Source of the DNA: Companilactobacillus insicii
Lineage (GTDB): Bacteria; Bacillota; Bacilli; Lactobacillales; Lactobacillaceae
NCBI RefSeq assembly: GCF_003946015.1
Contig: NZ_RHNU01000008.1
Location: 21,994 to 85,993 of the forward strand
Reading direction: 5' to 3'
Length of the DNA stretch: 64,000 nucleotides
The notes beneath the pieces were generated by a model. The model saw only the letters and a list, made by a program, of their open reading frames with translations. It ran no database searches and was not told the DNA's origin. Positions within the stretch are counted from its first letter, which is position 1; each line of letters begins with the position of its first letter. The position numbers and the translations under genes were made by a program. This document shows positions 45,329 through 60,274 of this stretch, piece by piece.

Positions 45329-46534
45329 ATGTCTGGTGGTAAAAGTGAATTTTGGAAGAAAAACTTCCGTGTTTTATGGTTTGGAAGTATGATTACTGAA
45401 CTGGTTAATGCTATGACTTTGCCATTTATCGTTTTATATATTGATACTCTTGGAGACTTTACTAGTTCTGAATTAAATACGCTTGGGGCCTTGGCATTTT
45501 CTTTGACTTATTTGTCCAAAGCAATCGTTTCACCATTATGGGGACGATTGGCTGATCAAAGGGGTCGAAAGTTAATGTGTTTACGAGCTTCTGGTGTGAT
45601 GACCATTACGATTTTCTTAGTTGGATTGTCACCCAATGTTTGGTTTTTACTTTTTTTTAGAGTGTTACAAGGAGCATTTTCAGGATATATTAATAATGCC
45701 AATGCCTTGATGTCTGTAGAAGCACCAGTTAATATGCGCGGTCGAGTGATGAGCAAATTAGTTACTGGTAGTATTACTGGTACTTTAATGGGGCCACTTT
45801 TAGGTGGTGTTCTAGCTACTATTGTTGGATATCGTGGTGCTTTTTTTGTTACAAGTATTTTAATGGCAACGGTTTTTATTTCAACATTACTTGGAGTAAA
45901 AGAAAACTTTATTCCAATTAGTAAAGACAAATTACAGCCATTGATCCCAGCTATGAAACAAGTAGGCACTGGATTTTTTGTCGCTTTATTTGTGTCTCTC
46001 TTGGCGATACAAGCAACAACTAACGCAATTACACCTATGGTAAGTCTCTTTGTTAAACAATTACTTCCTAGTACAGATCATTTAAATCTAATTACTGGAT
46101 TTGTTTCTGCTGCTCCGGGACTAGCAACCATTATGATGTCTACTTTTGCAGGACGCATGATTGATAAAATGGGAGCGAGAAAGAATCTAATGATTTTTCT
46201 TATTTTAGCTATTTTAACTTTATTTTTAACTAGTTTGATACAAAACGTTTGGCAGTTTGCATCATTACGATTTGTTCTAGGTATAGCAGATGCGGCATTA
46301 TTACCGGCAATCCAGATTTTGACTGTACAGATGGTTCCACAATCAATATTTGGTCGCATATTTAGTTACAATCAATCGGCACAATCGATGGGCAGCGTTA
46401 TTGGTCCTCTAATGGCTGCTGGAATTGCTAATTTCAGTGGATATCGTAGTATTTTTATATTTACAGCATTATTAGAAGTTGTTGCTTTAATGTGCTGGCT
46501 TTTTTATTATCAAAATTCAAAAAGCAAAAAATAA
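45329..46534 (+). CDS. MFS transporter, drug-efflux type
   Basis: 401 aa with 12 membrane segments. The loop 2-3 signature GRLADQRGRKLMCL and, in the fifth helix, GPLLGGVLATIVG (the antiporter motif C region) point to the DHA1/PmrA-like multidrug exporters. Substrate unknown. The start follows TAGGGAGTG. It stands alone with no adjacent regulator. Confidence 0.8.
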   Translation: MSGGKSEFWKKNFRVLWFGSMITELVNAMTLPFIVLYIDTLGDFTSSELNTLGALAFSLTYLSKAIVSPLWGRLADQRGRKLMCLRASGVMTITIFLVGLSPNVWFLLFFRVLQGAFSGYINNANALMSVEAPVNMRGRVMSKLVTGSITGTLMGPLLGGVLATIVGYRGAFFVTSILMATVFISTLLGVKENFIPISKDKLQPLIPAMKQVGTGFFVALFVSLLAIQATTNAITPMVSLFVKQLLPSTDHLNLITGFVSAAPGLATIMMSTFAGRMIDKMGARKNLMIFLILAILTLFLTSLIQNVWQFASLRFVLGIADAALLPAIQILTVQMVPQSIFGRIFSYNQSAQSMGSVIGPLMAAGIANFSGYRSIFIFTALLEVVALMCWLFYYQNSKSKK

Positions 46535-46625
46535 CATTAAGTCTACTTTGTTATATGATTGTCATATTTTTTTGTATCATATCAGCTATAATAGAGACTA
46601 ATGACAAAAAAGGAATATTAAGCAA

Positions 46626-47270
46626 TTGCCGCAAAAGAGGAGATACACAAGTCGTCGGAATTCTCGACGCCGAAAAAATAACAGTAATATATCTGTAATT
46701 ACTTTGGTAGTAGTTTTTGCAATAATTTTTGTGGGATTTTTTGGATATCGCCGTTATACGCAGTATCGAGAAGAGACCAGAACTGTCGAAATTCAACAAG
46801 AACGCAATACTTTTGTTAGCAAACTTGCTCCGTATGCAGTGACACTAGGGAAAGAGTACGGTGTTCTTCCTAGCATTACGATCGCACAAGCAATATTGGA
46901 GAGCGATTGGGGCAATAGTACGCTAGCAAAGGATTATAATAACTACTATGGTGTGAAAGGTGACAATCCTAATAACACCAAAGTATTACAAACTAAAGAG
47001 TATACAAATGGTCAATGGATAACTATTAATGGCCGATTTAGAGTCTATTCAGATTTTAGAGAGTCAATGAAGGATCATGCTGAACTGTTGGTTAATGGAA
47101 CAACATGGAATTCCGAACAATACAAACAAGTTATACAGTCAAAAGATTATATTGACGCCGCTGTGGCTTTACAAACAGACGGATACGCGACTGATCCTGG
47201 ATATACAAGTAAAATTATTCGGATTATTCAAAAATATAATTTAAAAAAGTATGATGAAGGTATCAAGTGA
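46626..47270 (+). CDS. membrane-anchored glucosaminidase-type peptidoglycan hydrolase (GH73)
   Basis: 214 aa, TTG start behind AAAGGA. A very basic N terminus precedes one membrane helix (about residues 22-45); the GH73 domain follows with SITIAQAILESDWGNS (Glu as the likely catalytic acid), NNYYGVKG, FRVYSDFRESMKDHAELL and DPGYTSKIIRII. It cleaves GlcNAc-MurNAc linkages in peptidoglycan during growth or separation. Confidence 0.85.
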   Translation: MPQKRRYTSRRNSRRRKNNSNISVITLVVVFAIIFVGFFGYRRYTQYREETRTVEIQQERNTFVSKLAPYAVTLGKEYGVLPSITIAQAILESDWGNSTLAKDYNNYYGVKGDNPNNTKVLQTKEYTNGQWITINGRFRVYSDFRESMKDHAELLVNGTTWNSEQYKQVIQSKDYIDAAVALQTDGYATDPGYTSKIIRIIQKYNLKKYDEGIK

Positions 47271-47305
47271 AAATCAAAATATGATAGACTCTAATTATTC
47301 TATAA

Positions 47306-47902
<597 letters not shown>

Positions 47903-47918
47903 TTAGGAAGGTGGATTT

Positions 47919-49049
47919 ATGACTTTTATTGCGCCTGGTAAAACCCTAGGAATAATTGGCGGCGGCAGTGAAACTTATTTGTTCGAGTTGGAAGCTAAGA
48001 GGATGGGTTTTAGAACTATGCTTTTAACTACTGAAGAAGATGACATTGCCACACAAGCGGCCGATAATTATTTAGTTGGTGAATTAGAAAACATCGAAAA
48101 TCTAAGTGAATTGGGCCATAGAAGTGACCTTCTTTTGTATATGGATGAAAACTTTAATAGTAGTCTTTTGGCACAACTTGAAGTACAATTCAATGTTGCC
48201 CAAGGTTCAGGACTATTATCAATCGTACAAGATAGATATATTGAACGTACGTTGTTAAATGATTTAAATATCAACGTCCCACCGTTTTTTTCAATCGTAA
48301 CGACTGATGATATCAAAAAGGCGATAGAGGAAATTGGTTTTCCTTGTATCATTAAACCGATTCAAAAGAATCAAACTGTTCTAAGGCGTCATGTTCTTTA
48401 TAACTATGATGATGTAGATAAGGTTACTGGTCTTTTAGAAAACGGTACTTACATCTTAGAAGCTTGGATAGATACTAAAGCTGAGTATTCTATCATGGTT
48501 AGTAAGAGTAAGAATGGTAAGGTTCATACTTTCCCTATGATCAGAGAGATTTATGATGGTTCACATTTGATGAGTTCTTACTTATTCAAGAAGAACAATC
48601 CGGATGTTGAAGCGGAGATGCAGAGGGTAGCTTTAAAAATTGCTGACAAGATAGATTATGTGGGCATTTTTGGAATTGGATTTTTAGTATCACAGGCAGA
48701 TGTTTTATATGTGAAGAGAATTTTTCCAGGTATCAATTATTCAGCAAATGTTTATCAAGAAGCTACTGGAGTTTCACAATTTGAATTACATATAAGAGCT
48801 ATTTGCGATTGGCCGATTCCTGAGATTTATCCAATGGTAAATGCTGCAACTTTGAAGATAATTGAAGGTAATTTACCGCAAAGCTTGGATTTATTACAAG
48901 AAAAGGCTCAATGGAAATTCAATTATTACACAGGATTTAAGGCTAAGAATGAAGCTGATCGAGATGTTGGGTATATTTCGATCGTTTCAGATGATGCTGA
49001 TGAACTAAAGGAAGATATCCTATCAACTAATATTTGGAGAGTAGAATAA
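47919..49049 (+). CDS. PurK-like ATP-grasp protein with altered active site
   Basis: 376 aa. Reads along its length like N5-carboxyaminoimidazole ribonucleotide synthase: N-terminal nucleotide-fold GIIGGGSETYLF, ATP-grasp segment GFPCIIKPIQ, FGIGFLVSQADVLYVKRI. Where PurK has GGGQLGRM and EIAPRPHNSGH, this has GGGSETYL and RIFPGINYSANV, so key substrate and metal residues are changed. purE is not next to it. It may have a different substrate or be regulatory, though it is kept between xpt and purB. RBS AGGAAGGTGG. Confidence 0.7.
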   Translation: MTFIAPGKTLGIIGGGSETYLFELEAKRMGFRTMLLTTEEDDIATQAADNYLVGELENIENLSELGHRSDLLLYMDENFNSSLLAQLEVQFNVAQGSGLLSIVQDRYIERTLLNDLNINVPPFFSIVTTDDIKKAIEEIGFPCIIKPIQKNQTVLRRHVLYNYDDVDKVTGLLENGTYILEAWIDTKAEYSIMVSKSKNGKVHTFPMIREIYDGSHLMSSYLFKKNNPDVEAEMQRVALKIADKIDYVGIFGIGFLVSQADVLYVKRIFPGINYSANVYQEATGVSQFELHIRAICDWPIPEIYPMVNAATLKIIEGNLPQSLDLLQEKAQWKFNYYTGFKAKNEADRDVGYISIVSDDADELKEDILSTNIWRVE

Positions 49050-49052
49050 CTT

Positions 49053-50348
49053 ATGATTGACAGATACGTAACTAAAAAGATGAGCCCCATTTGGACAGAT
49101 CAAAATAGATTTCAAGCATGGTTAGAAGTCGAAATTGCTGCAACTGAAGCATGGAGTGAATTAGGTGAAGTTCCGGCTGAAGATGCCAAGTTGGTTGCAA
49201 AAAATGCCAAGTTTAATGTTGATGAAATTAAAGAAATTGAAAAAGAAACTAAGCATGATGTTGTTGCCTTTACACGTGATGTTTCACGTTATTTAGGTCC
49301 TGAAAGAAAGTGGGTTCATTTTGGACTTACTTCAACTGATGTTGTTGATACAGCATATGGTTACCTAATGAAACAGGCGAATGACATTATTCGTGAAGAT
49401 TTAGATACATTCCTAGAAGTCGTAAAGGAAAAAGCTCTAGAGTATAAAGATACTGTTATGATCGGGCGTACACACGGTGTTCATGCTGAGCCAACTACTT
49501 TTGGATTGGTTTTAGCTAACTGGTATTCAGAGATTAAGCGTGATATCGAACGTTTTGATCATGCAGCTAAAGGTGTAGAAGCAGGTAAGATCAGTGGTGC
49601 TGTTGGTAGTTTTGCTAATGTTCCACCTAAGGTAGAAGAATTGGTATGTAAGAAGTTGGGAATTCGTGCTCAAGAAATTTCAACACAAGTTCTACCACGT
49701 GATCTTCATGCTGAATACATTCAAACAATGGCACTGATTGCTACGTCTGTTGAACGTTTCGCACTTGAAGTAAGACATTTACAAAGAACTGAAGTACGTG
49801 AAGCTGAAGAATACTTTGCTGCAGGTCAAAAGGGTTCTTCTGCAATGCCTCATAAGCGTAATCCTATCAGTTCAGAGAACGTTACAGGTCTAGCACGTGT
49901 AATTAGAGGTCATGCTTTCACAGCTCTTGAGGACGTGCCTTTGTGGCATGAGCGTGATATTTCACATAGTTCTGCTGAACGTGTCATTATTCCTGATACA
50001 ACAGAGCTATTGGATTATATTTTGACACGTTTTACAAAAATCACTAAAGATTTAACTGTTTTCCCAGATAAGATGATGGAAGATATGAATTTAACTCACG
50101 GATTGATTTTTTCACAACGTGTGATGTTGAAGCTTGTTGAATCCGGACTTAGCCGTGAACAAGCTTATGATATTGTTCAACCTAAGACTGCTGAAGTTTG
50201 GGATGAAAAGAAAGATTTCCGTACATTGCTGGAAGCAGATAGTCGTGTGACTGATAAGTTATCAAAAGCTGATATTGATGATGCTTTTGACTATCACTGG
50301 CACTTACAACATGTTGATGAAGTTTTCAAACGAGTTGGATTAGAATAA
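49053..50348 (+). CDS. purB: adenylosuccinate lyase
   Basis: 431 aa. Cleaves adenylosuccinate to AMP and SAICAR to AICAR, with release of fumarate. Motifs: [25 protein letters not shown] and the fumarase-superfamily signature [15 protein letters not shown] with the catalytic Ser loop. It starts 3 bases after the PurK-like gene. Confidence 0.95.
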   Translation: MIDRYVTKKMSPIWTDQNRFQAWLEVEIAATEAWSELGEVPAEDAKLVAKNAKFNVDEIKEIEKETKHDVVAFTRDVSRYLGPERKWVHFGLTSTDVVDTAYGYLMKQANDIIREDLDTFLEVVKEKALEYKDTVMIGRTHGVHAEPTTFGLVLANWYSEIKRDIERFDHAAKGVEAGKISGAVGSFANVPPKVEELVCKKLGIRAQEISTQVLPRDLHAEYIQTMALIATSVERFALEVRHLQRTEVREAEEYFAAGQKGSSAMPHKRNPISSENVTGLARVIRGHAFTALEDVPLWHERDISHSSAERVIIPDTTELLDYILTRFTKITKDLTVFPDKMMEDMNLTHGLIFSQRVMLKLVESGLSREQAYDIVQPKTAEVWDEKKDFRTLLEADSRVTDKLSKADIDDAFDYHWHLQHVDEVFKRVGLE

Positions 50349-50359
50349 GTATGCAATAA

Positions 50360-50390
50360 GAGATATTTGCTTAGGCAGATGTCTTTTTTT
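50360..50390 (+). terminator. purB terminator
   Basis: GAGATATTTGC / GCAGATGTCTT hairpin (several G-U pairs) then TTTTTT. Confidence 0.7.
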
Positions 50391-50563
50391 ATTTCTATGC
50401 AATATAGTGGAAACACGTTTACTAAGCGGAAGTAGTTCTCGTGCTTAGACACGCCCTTTTCAACGTGCTCTAATAGTATTATTGTTATTGAAAATTTGCT
50501 ACAATGTAAAATAGATGTTTTTCATGAAATGTTGATATATTAAGGATTTGAAGGAGTTAAATA

Positions 50564-54855
<4,292 letters not shown>

Positions 54856-54865
54856 GAGAAAAGTT

Positions 54866-55999
54866 TTGAAAAAATTCGTAAAAGCTACAGCACTGTTACT
54901 GATGTGCTCGCTTCTTTTGACTGCTTGTGGTAATTTACAGGATTCAAGTTTATCATCTGGTAGTGGTAATAGCGGTAAGAGCACGGTTCAGACGGCTAGT
55001 TCATCTGATTCAAGTTCTTACGATGTTTTAATGAGTAATGGAAAATATAAAACTAGTTCGATTTCAGGGGTTACTGCTGCTGATAACAATAATCAGTTTA
55101 ATAGTCGTAGTTTTGAGAGCGGACTTCTGAATTTGTCGAAAAAGGAATTTTCAACTAATTCATATGTTTTTCAAGAAGGACAAGTTTTGACATCATCCGT
55201 TGTAACCGATTGGTTAGGACGTAAGTCTGACAAAAATCCTGATGGCTTGAATCCCAAATCTAATGGATCAACTAGTCCAACTAAGAGAGAACCAATGTAT
55301 TTCCAACAAATGCTTGAAGAAGATTATCTTCAAAAACAAAATGGTAAATATAAATTAGCTGGTATGTCTATTGGTATTGCAATGAATAAAATTGACTACT
55401 ACCAAAAGAAACAGTATGGTGCAACTTATAAAACAACAATCTCTAAAGAAGATCAAAAGAGCCAAGGTGAGCGTATAGCCAAGGAAGTTGTTAAACGTCT
55501 ACGTAAAATCAACAAAGTTGGTAATATCCCTATAGTTGTTGGAATATATTCAGTTGCTCCACAAGATACACTAGTTGGTGGGACGTACTTCCAATACTCA
55601 GTAAGTAAGAGTGGAGATTTAGGTAGTTGGAAAGAACTAAACTATAGGAATCAAGTGTTGCCAACTGTTAATAACGAATCAGCAATCAATAGTGGTGATT
55701 CTGACGCCTTCTCTAACTTTAAGGATAATATTCAGGATTACTTCCCTAATATAGCTGGTGTAACAGCACAGGCTCATTATGATGGTACAAGCCTCAAATC
55801 AATGGATATTACTGTGAATACACAATTTGATGGTTTAGCTCAAATCACAAGTTTTACACAGTTTGTTCAACAGAGTGCGTCGAAGTATTTACCATCTGAT
55901 GCTGATTTGGATATCAATATTCAGACTGTGGATAAGCAACAGTCAGTTGTTACACGTACTGACGGTAAGTTCTTCTCACATATTTATAATGCAAATTAA
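54866..55999 (+). CDS. camS: CamS family lipoprotein
   Basis: 377 aa. Signal peptide with lipobox LLLTACGN, so it is anchored through Cys to the outer face of the membrane. The remainder matches the CamS sex-pheromone family (for example IVVGIYSVAPQDTLVGGTYFQY and SFTQFVQQSASKYLP). In enterococci and staphylococci the signal peptide can release a pheromone peptide; here its role is unknown. TTG start behind GGAG. The ligA-camS-gatC order is conserved in Firmicutes. Confidence 0.9.
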   Translation: MKKFVKATALLLMCSLLLTACGNLQDSSLSSGSGNSGKSTVQTASSSDSSSYDVLMSNGKYKTSSISGVTAADNNNQFNSRSFESGLLNLSKKEFSTNSYVFQEGQVLTSSVVTDWLGRKSDKNPDGLNPKSNGSTSPTKREPMYFQQMLEEDYLQKQNGKYKLAGMSIGIAMNKIDYYQKKQYGATYKTTISKEDQKSQGERIAKEVVKRLRKINKVGNIPIVVGIYSVAPQDTLVGGTYFQYSVSKSGDLGSWKELNYRNQVLPTVNNESAINSGDSDAFSNFKDNIQDYFPNIAGVTAQAHYDGTSLKSMDITVNTQFDGLAQITSFTQFVQQSASKYLPSDADLDINIQTVDKQQSVVTRTDGKFFSHIYNAN

Positions 56000-56013
56000 A
56001 AGGAGAAAAATTA

Positions 56014-56313
56014 ATGATTTCAAAAGACGAAATTTTACATGTTGCTGAATTAGCAAATCTAAAATTAAAAAATGATGAAGTCGATAGCTTTGTAAGTCAA
56101 TTAGGTAAGATAGTTGACATGGAAAGTAATTTGGCAAGTATCAACACCGATGGTGTAGAACCAACTTATAACATGGGTGATACAAGTACGACCTTCCGTG
56201 AAGATAAGGGAATTCATACTCAAACTAGAGAGCAAATGTTTGAGAATGTTCCTGATTCTGAAGACAATTTGATCAAGGTTCCAACAATTGTTGATAAGGA
56301 GGACGACGAATAG
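56014..56313 (+). CDS. gatC: Asp/Glu-tRNA amidotransferase subunit C
   Basis: 99 aa. Stabilises GatA in the GatCAB complex that converts Glu-tRNA-Gln to Gln-tRNA-Gln (and Asp-tRNA-Asn). VAELANLKL near residue 10 and the C-terminal FREDKGI...VP are typical. The last base of its stop codon is the first of the gatA start. Confidence 0.95.
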   Translation: MISKDEILHVAELANLKLKNDEVDSFVSQLGKIVDMESNLASINTDGVEPTYNMGDTSTTFREDKGIHTQTREQMFENVPDSEDNLIKVPTIVDKEDDE

Positions 56314-57770
56314 TGAATTACTTAAACGAAACTATCGATTCATTACACAAGAAATTGTCCGATAAGGAATTAACTTCTAAAGAATTAACTAATCAGACTT
56401 TGGATGGTATGAAAGATAAAGAAAAAGATATCTCTGCTTTTATTACTGTTAACGATGACGCTGTAAAAGACGCCGAAAAAGTTGACCAAGATGGAATTAA
56501 TGGCTCATTGTCAGGTATTCCTATTGCTATCAAGGATAATATTGTAAGTAATGGCATTAAAACTACAGCTGCAAGTAAAATTCTTTATAACTTTATGCCT
56601 GTTTATAGTGCAACTGTTTTAGAAAAGCTTGAAGCCGCTGGTGCAATTAATATTGGTAAAACAAACATGGATGAGTTTGCCATGGGATCATCAACCGAGA
56701 CATCATTTTTTGGTGATACACATAATCCTTGGGACTTTGAAAAAGTTCCTGGTGGTTCGTCAGGTGGTTCTGCAGCAGCTGTTGCTTCAGGTGAAGTAGT
56801 TGCTGCATTGGGTACTGATACTGGTGGTTCAATCCGTCAACCTGCCGCATTTAATGGTATCTTTGGTATTAAACCAACATATGGTCGTGTATCTCGTTGG
56901 GGAGTTATCGCCTTTGCATCAAGTCTTGATCAAGTAGGTGTTATGTCAAAACGTGTTGAAGATTCAGCTACTGTTCTTTCAACTATTGCCGGTCATGATG
57001 AACATGATAGTACTAGTTCAGAAAAGGAAGTTCCTGATTACCGTGCCAACTTGAACAAAGATATGAAGGGTGTAAGAATTGCTGTTCCTAAGGAATTCTG
57101 GCATGAAGGTACTAATCCCGAAGTAATTAAACAAGTTAATAATGCAATTGAAACATACAAAAAAATGGGCGCTACTGTGGACGAAGTTAGTCTTCCAGCT
57201 CTAAAGCATGCGGTTGAAGTTTATTATGTATTAGCATCTAGTGAAGCTTCATCTAACTTGCAAAGATACGATGGTGTTCGTTACGGTTTCCGTGCTGAAG
57301 ATGTTAAGAACATCAAGGATTTATTCGTTAACTCAAGATCTGAAGGTTTCGGTACAGAAGTTAAGCGTCGTATTATGTTAGGTACATTTGCATTGTCTGC
57401 TGGTGCATACGATGCATACTTTAAAAAAGCTGCTCAAGTAAGAACTTTGTTTATTGAAGAAATGAGTAAGGTTCTTGAAGATCATGATTTGATTATGGGA
57501 CCTTCAACAACAACTACTGCCTTCAAGATTGGTGATAAGATCGATGATCCTCTAGCAATGTACATGAATGATATTTTGACAATCCCTGCTAACTTGGCTG
57601 GCCTTCCAGCCGCATCGGTTCCAGCTGGATTGGCTGATGGTATGCCAGTTGGTTTACAAATTATGGCAAAGCCATTTAATGAGCAAGCTATCTTTAATGC
57701 TGCTTATGCCTTACAAGAGGAAAATAAATTTTATGAAAAAATACCAACTGCATTGAAGGGGGAAGACTAA
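56313..57770 (+). CDS. gatA: Asp/Glu-tRNA amidotransferase subunit A
   Basis: 485 aa amidase that releases ammonia from glutamine. The Ser-cisSer-Lys signature is present: catalytic Lys in IAIKDNI, then [17 protein letters not shown] and [17 protein letters not shown] start overlaps the gatC stop; its own stop overlaps the gatB ATG. Confidence 0.95.
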   Translation: MNYLNETIDSLHKKLSDKELTSKELTNQTLDGMKDKEKDISAFITVNDDAVKDAEKVDQDGINGSLSGIPIAIKDNIVSNGIKTTAASKILYNFMPVYSATVLEKLEAAGAINIGKTNMDEFAMGSSTETSFFGDTHNPWDFEKVPGGSSGGSAAAVASGEVVAALGTDTGGSIRQPAAFNGIFGIKPTYGRVSRWGVIAFASSLDQVGVMSKRVEDSATVLSTIAGHDEHDSTSSEKEVPDYRANLNKDMKGVRIAVPKEFWHEGTNPEVIKQVNNAIETYKKMGATVDEVSLPALKHAVEVYYVLASSEASSNLQRYDGVRYGFRAEDVKNIKDLFVNSRSEGFGTEVKRRIMLGTFALSAGAYDAYFKKAAQVRTLFIEEMSKVLEDHDLIMGPSTTTTAFKIGDKIDDPLAMYMNDILTIPANLAGLPAASVPAGLADGMPVGLQIMAKPFNEQAIFNAAYALQEENKFYEKIPTALKGED

Positions 57771-59200
57771 TGAATTTTGAAACAACTATTGGTCTAGAAG
57801 TCCACGTTGAATTAAAGACAAAGTCAAAAATGTTTAGTCCTTCACCAGTTGCTTATGGTGCCGAACCAAATATCAATACAAACGTTATCGATTTTGGTTT
57901 CCCAGGTACATTACCAACTGTTAATAAAGAAGGATATCGTTTAGGTGTTATGGTTGCACTTGCTTTGAATGCTCAAATTGAAAACCATACACACTTTGAC
58001 CGTAAGAATTATTTCTATCCAGATAATCCTAAGGCATATCAATTAACACAAAGTGACAAGCCACTTGGCCATGATGGATATATCGAAATCGAAGTTGACG
58101 GTAAGAAGAAAAAAATCGGTATTGCTGAATTGCACGTTGAAGAAGATGCCGGTAAGAATACTCACGGAAACAATGGATATTCTTATGTTGATTTGAACCG
58201 TCAAGGTACACCACTTATCGAAATAGTTTCAAAGGCTGATATGCATTCTCCTGAAGAAGCATATCAATATCTTGAGAAACTTCGTCAAATTGTTCAGTTT
58301 ACTGGTGCATCTGACGTTAAGATGGAAGAGGGTTCAATGCGTGTTGATACTAATATTTCTATCACACCAGTTGGATCAGATACATACGGTACAAAGGTTG
58401 AGTTGAAGAACCTTAACTCATTCAATTATGTCAGACTTGGTCTTGCATACGAAGAAAAACGTCAAGCCGCTGTTCTAAAAAATGGTGGAAAGATTGAACA
58501 AGAGACAAGACGTTTTGATGAAAAGACTGGGGAAACCGTCTTAATGCGTGTTAAGTCAGGTGCTGATGATTATCGTTACTTCCCAGAACCAGATCTTCCT
58601 GACTTTGAAATCAAGCCAGAATGGATCAATGAAATTAAGTCACAATTGCCAGAACCAGCTGACAAGCGTCGTGCAAGATATATCAATGAATTAGGTATTC
58701 CTGAATATGATGCTGGTGTTCTAACAGACACTAAGGAAATGTCAGACTTCTTTGATGAAGCTGTAAGTTATGGTGCTAATCCAAAACTTATTTCTAACTG
58801 GTTAATGGGTGAAGTTAATGCCTTCTTGAATGAAAAGAAAGTTGGATTACTAGATACTAAGTTGACACCTGAACATTTATCAACAATGATTAAGTTGATT
58901 TCTGATGGAACAATTTCTTCTAAGATTGCTAAGAAAGTCTTTAAAGAGACTATTAGTAATGGAACGGAACCAGAAGGATGGGTCAAAGAAAAAGGTCTTG
59001 TTCAAGAGTCAGATCCTGCTGTATTGAAGCCTATGATTATGGAAATATTGGATAATAATCAACAATCAATCGATGATTTTAAAAATGGTAAAGATCGTGC
59101 CGTTGGTTTCTTAGTTGGACAAATTATGAAACAGACACATGGACAAGCTAACCCTAAGGTTGTTAACAAAATCCTAATGGCCGAGCTTAATAGTCGTTAG
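57770..59200 (+). CDS. gatB: Asp/Glu-tRNA amidotransferase subunit B
   Basis: 476 aa kinase/transamidase subunit. [15 protein letters not shown], the [11 protein letters not shown] and HVEEDAGK motifs, [14 protein letters not shown] and [11 protein letters not shown] are visible, with a C-terminal YqeY-like tail that ends [12 protein letters not shown]. Translationally coupled to gatA. Confidence 0.95.
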   Translation: MNFETTIGLEVHVELKTKSKMFSPSPVAYGAEPNINTNVIDFGFPGTLPTVNKEGYRLGVMVALALNAQIENHTHFDRKNYFYPDNPKAYQLTQSDKPLGHDGYIEIEVDGKKKKIGIAELHVEEDAGKNTHGNNGYSYVDLNRQGTPLIEIVSKADMHSPEEAYQYLEKLRQIVQFTGASDVKMEEGSMRVDTNISITPVGSDTYGTKVELKNLNSFNYVRLGLAYEEKRQAAVLKNGGKIEQETRRFDEKTGETVLMRVKSGADDYRYFPEPDLPDFEIKPEWINEIKSQLPEPADKRRARYINELGIPEYDAGVLTDTKEMSDFFDEAVSYGANPKLISNWLMGEVNAFLNEKKVGLLDTKLTPEHLSTMIKLISDGTISSKIAKKVFKETISNGTEPEGWVKEKGLVQESDPAVLKPMIMEILDNNQQSIDDFKNGKDRAVGFLVGQIMKQTHGQANPKVVNKILMAELNSR

Positions 59201-59213
59201 TGAGGAGAAGTAT

Positions 59214-60200
59214 ATGCGAGCAAGGTTGATTTATAATCCTACCTCAGGGCACGAGACGCTGAGAAATAATGTAGGAGATATATTAAATATACTAGAAAAA
59301 GCTGGCTATGAAGCTAGCGCCTTTCGTACGACTCCAACTAAGAACTCAGCTCAAAATGAAGCTAATCGTGTAGCCAAAGAAGGATTTGATTTGGTAGTTG
59401 CAGCTGGTGGTGATGGAACTATTAACGAAGTTGTGAATGGTATTGCTGGTTTGGATAAACGTCCAGAAATGGCTATCATTCCTGCTGGAACTACTAATGA
59501 CTACGCTCGTGCGTTGAAGATACCTCGTGATGATGTTGTTGAAGCGGCTAAAGTTATTTTGAAAAAGCAAAAATTACCAGTCGATATTGGAAAAGCTGGT
59601 GATAATTACTTTATCAATATTGCTGGTGGTGGTTCTATGACAGAACTTACCTATGAAGTACCTTCAGCATACAAGTCAATTCTTGGTTATTTAGCATATT
59701 TGGTTAAGGGAGCAGAGATGCTTCCAAGAATTAATCCTATTGATATGCACATTGAATATGACGATGGCGTATTCGATGGTAAAGCCACGATGTTCTTAAT
59801 TGGATTGACTAATTCAATTGGTGGGATGGAACAAATTGCTCCCAATTCAGTAATTGGCGATGGAACATTCTCATTAATTATTGTTAAAGAAACTAATCTT
59901 CGAGATTTGGTTCACTTAATTGCATTAGTATTAAATGGTGGTCGACATGTTTATAATCCTAAGATTATTTATACTAAGACTAAAAAACTTTCGGTCAAGG
60001 CAAATGATGATAACAGAATCATGGTAAACCTTGATGGTGAGTACGGTGGGGATGCTCCCATGGAGTTCACAAACCTGCATGCACATTTGAATATTTATGC
60101 TAATGTTGATTCAATTCCTCTAAAAGCAATCGACAATTCATCAATGGATGAAAAAGATGCTGGAGAAAAGATCATTGAAGAAGAGAAGAATTTAGATTAG
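59214..60200 (+). CDS. dagK: diacylglycerol kinase (DgkB type)
   Basis: 328 aa soluble lipid kinase. Returns diacylglycerol, a by-product of lipoteichoic acid synthesis, to phosphatidic acid. DAGK catalytic domain at residues 1-130 with YNPTSGHE, AAGGDGTINEVVNG and IPAGTTNDYARAL; C-terminal beta-sandwich half ends with DGEYGGDAPMEF. It follows gatB at 13 bases with GTGAGGAG. Confidence 0.95.
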   Translation: MRARLIYNPTSGHETLRNNVGDILNILEKAGYEASAFRTTPTKNSAQNEANRVAKEGFDLVVAAGGDGTINEVVNGIAGLDKRPEMAIIPAGTTNDYARALKIPRDDVVEAAKVILKKQKLPVDIGKAGDNYFINIAGGGSMTELTYEVPSAYKSILGYLAYLVKGAEMLPRINPIDMHIEYDDGVFDGKATMFLIGLTNSIGGMEQIAPNSVIGDGTFSLIIVKETNLRDLVHLIALVLNGGRHVYNPKIIYTKTKKLSVKANDDNRIMVNLDGEYGGDAPMEFTNLHAHLNIYANVDSIPLKAIDNSSMDEKDAGEKIIEEEKNLD

Positions 60201-60217
60201 AATAGAGAACTATGAAT

Positions 60218-60257
60218 AAAAGGGAAGCTGAGAAACTAGTACCAGCTACCCTTTTTC
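60218..60257 (+). terminator. terminator of the gat-dagK operon
   Basis: AAAAGGG-AAGCTG / CAGCT-ACCCTTTTT hairpin. Confidence 0.65.
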
Positions 60258-60274
60258 TATGCAAAGGATGAAAT

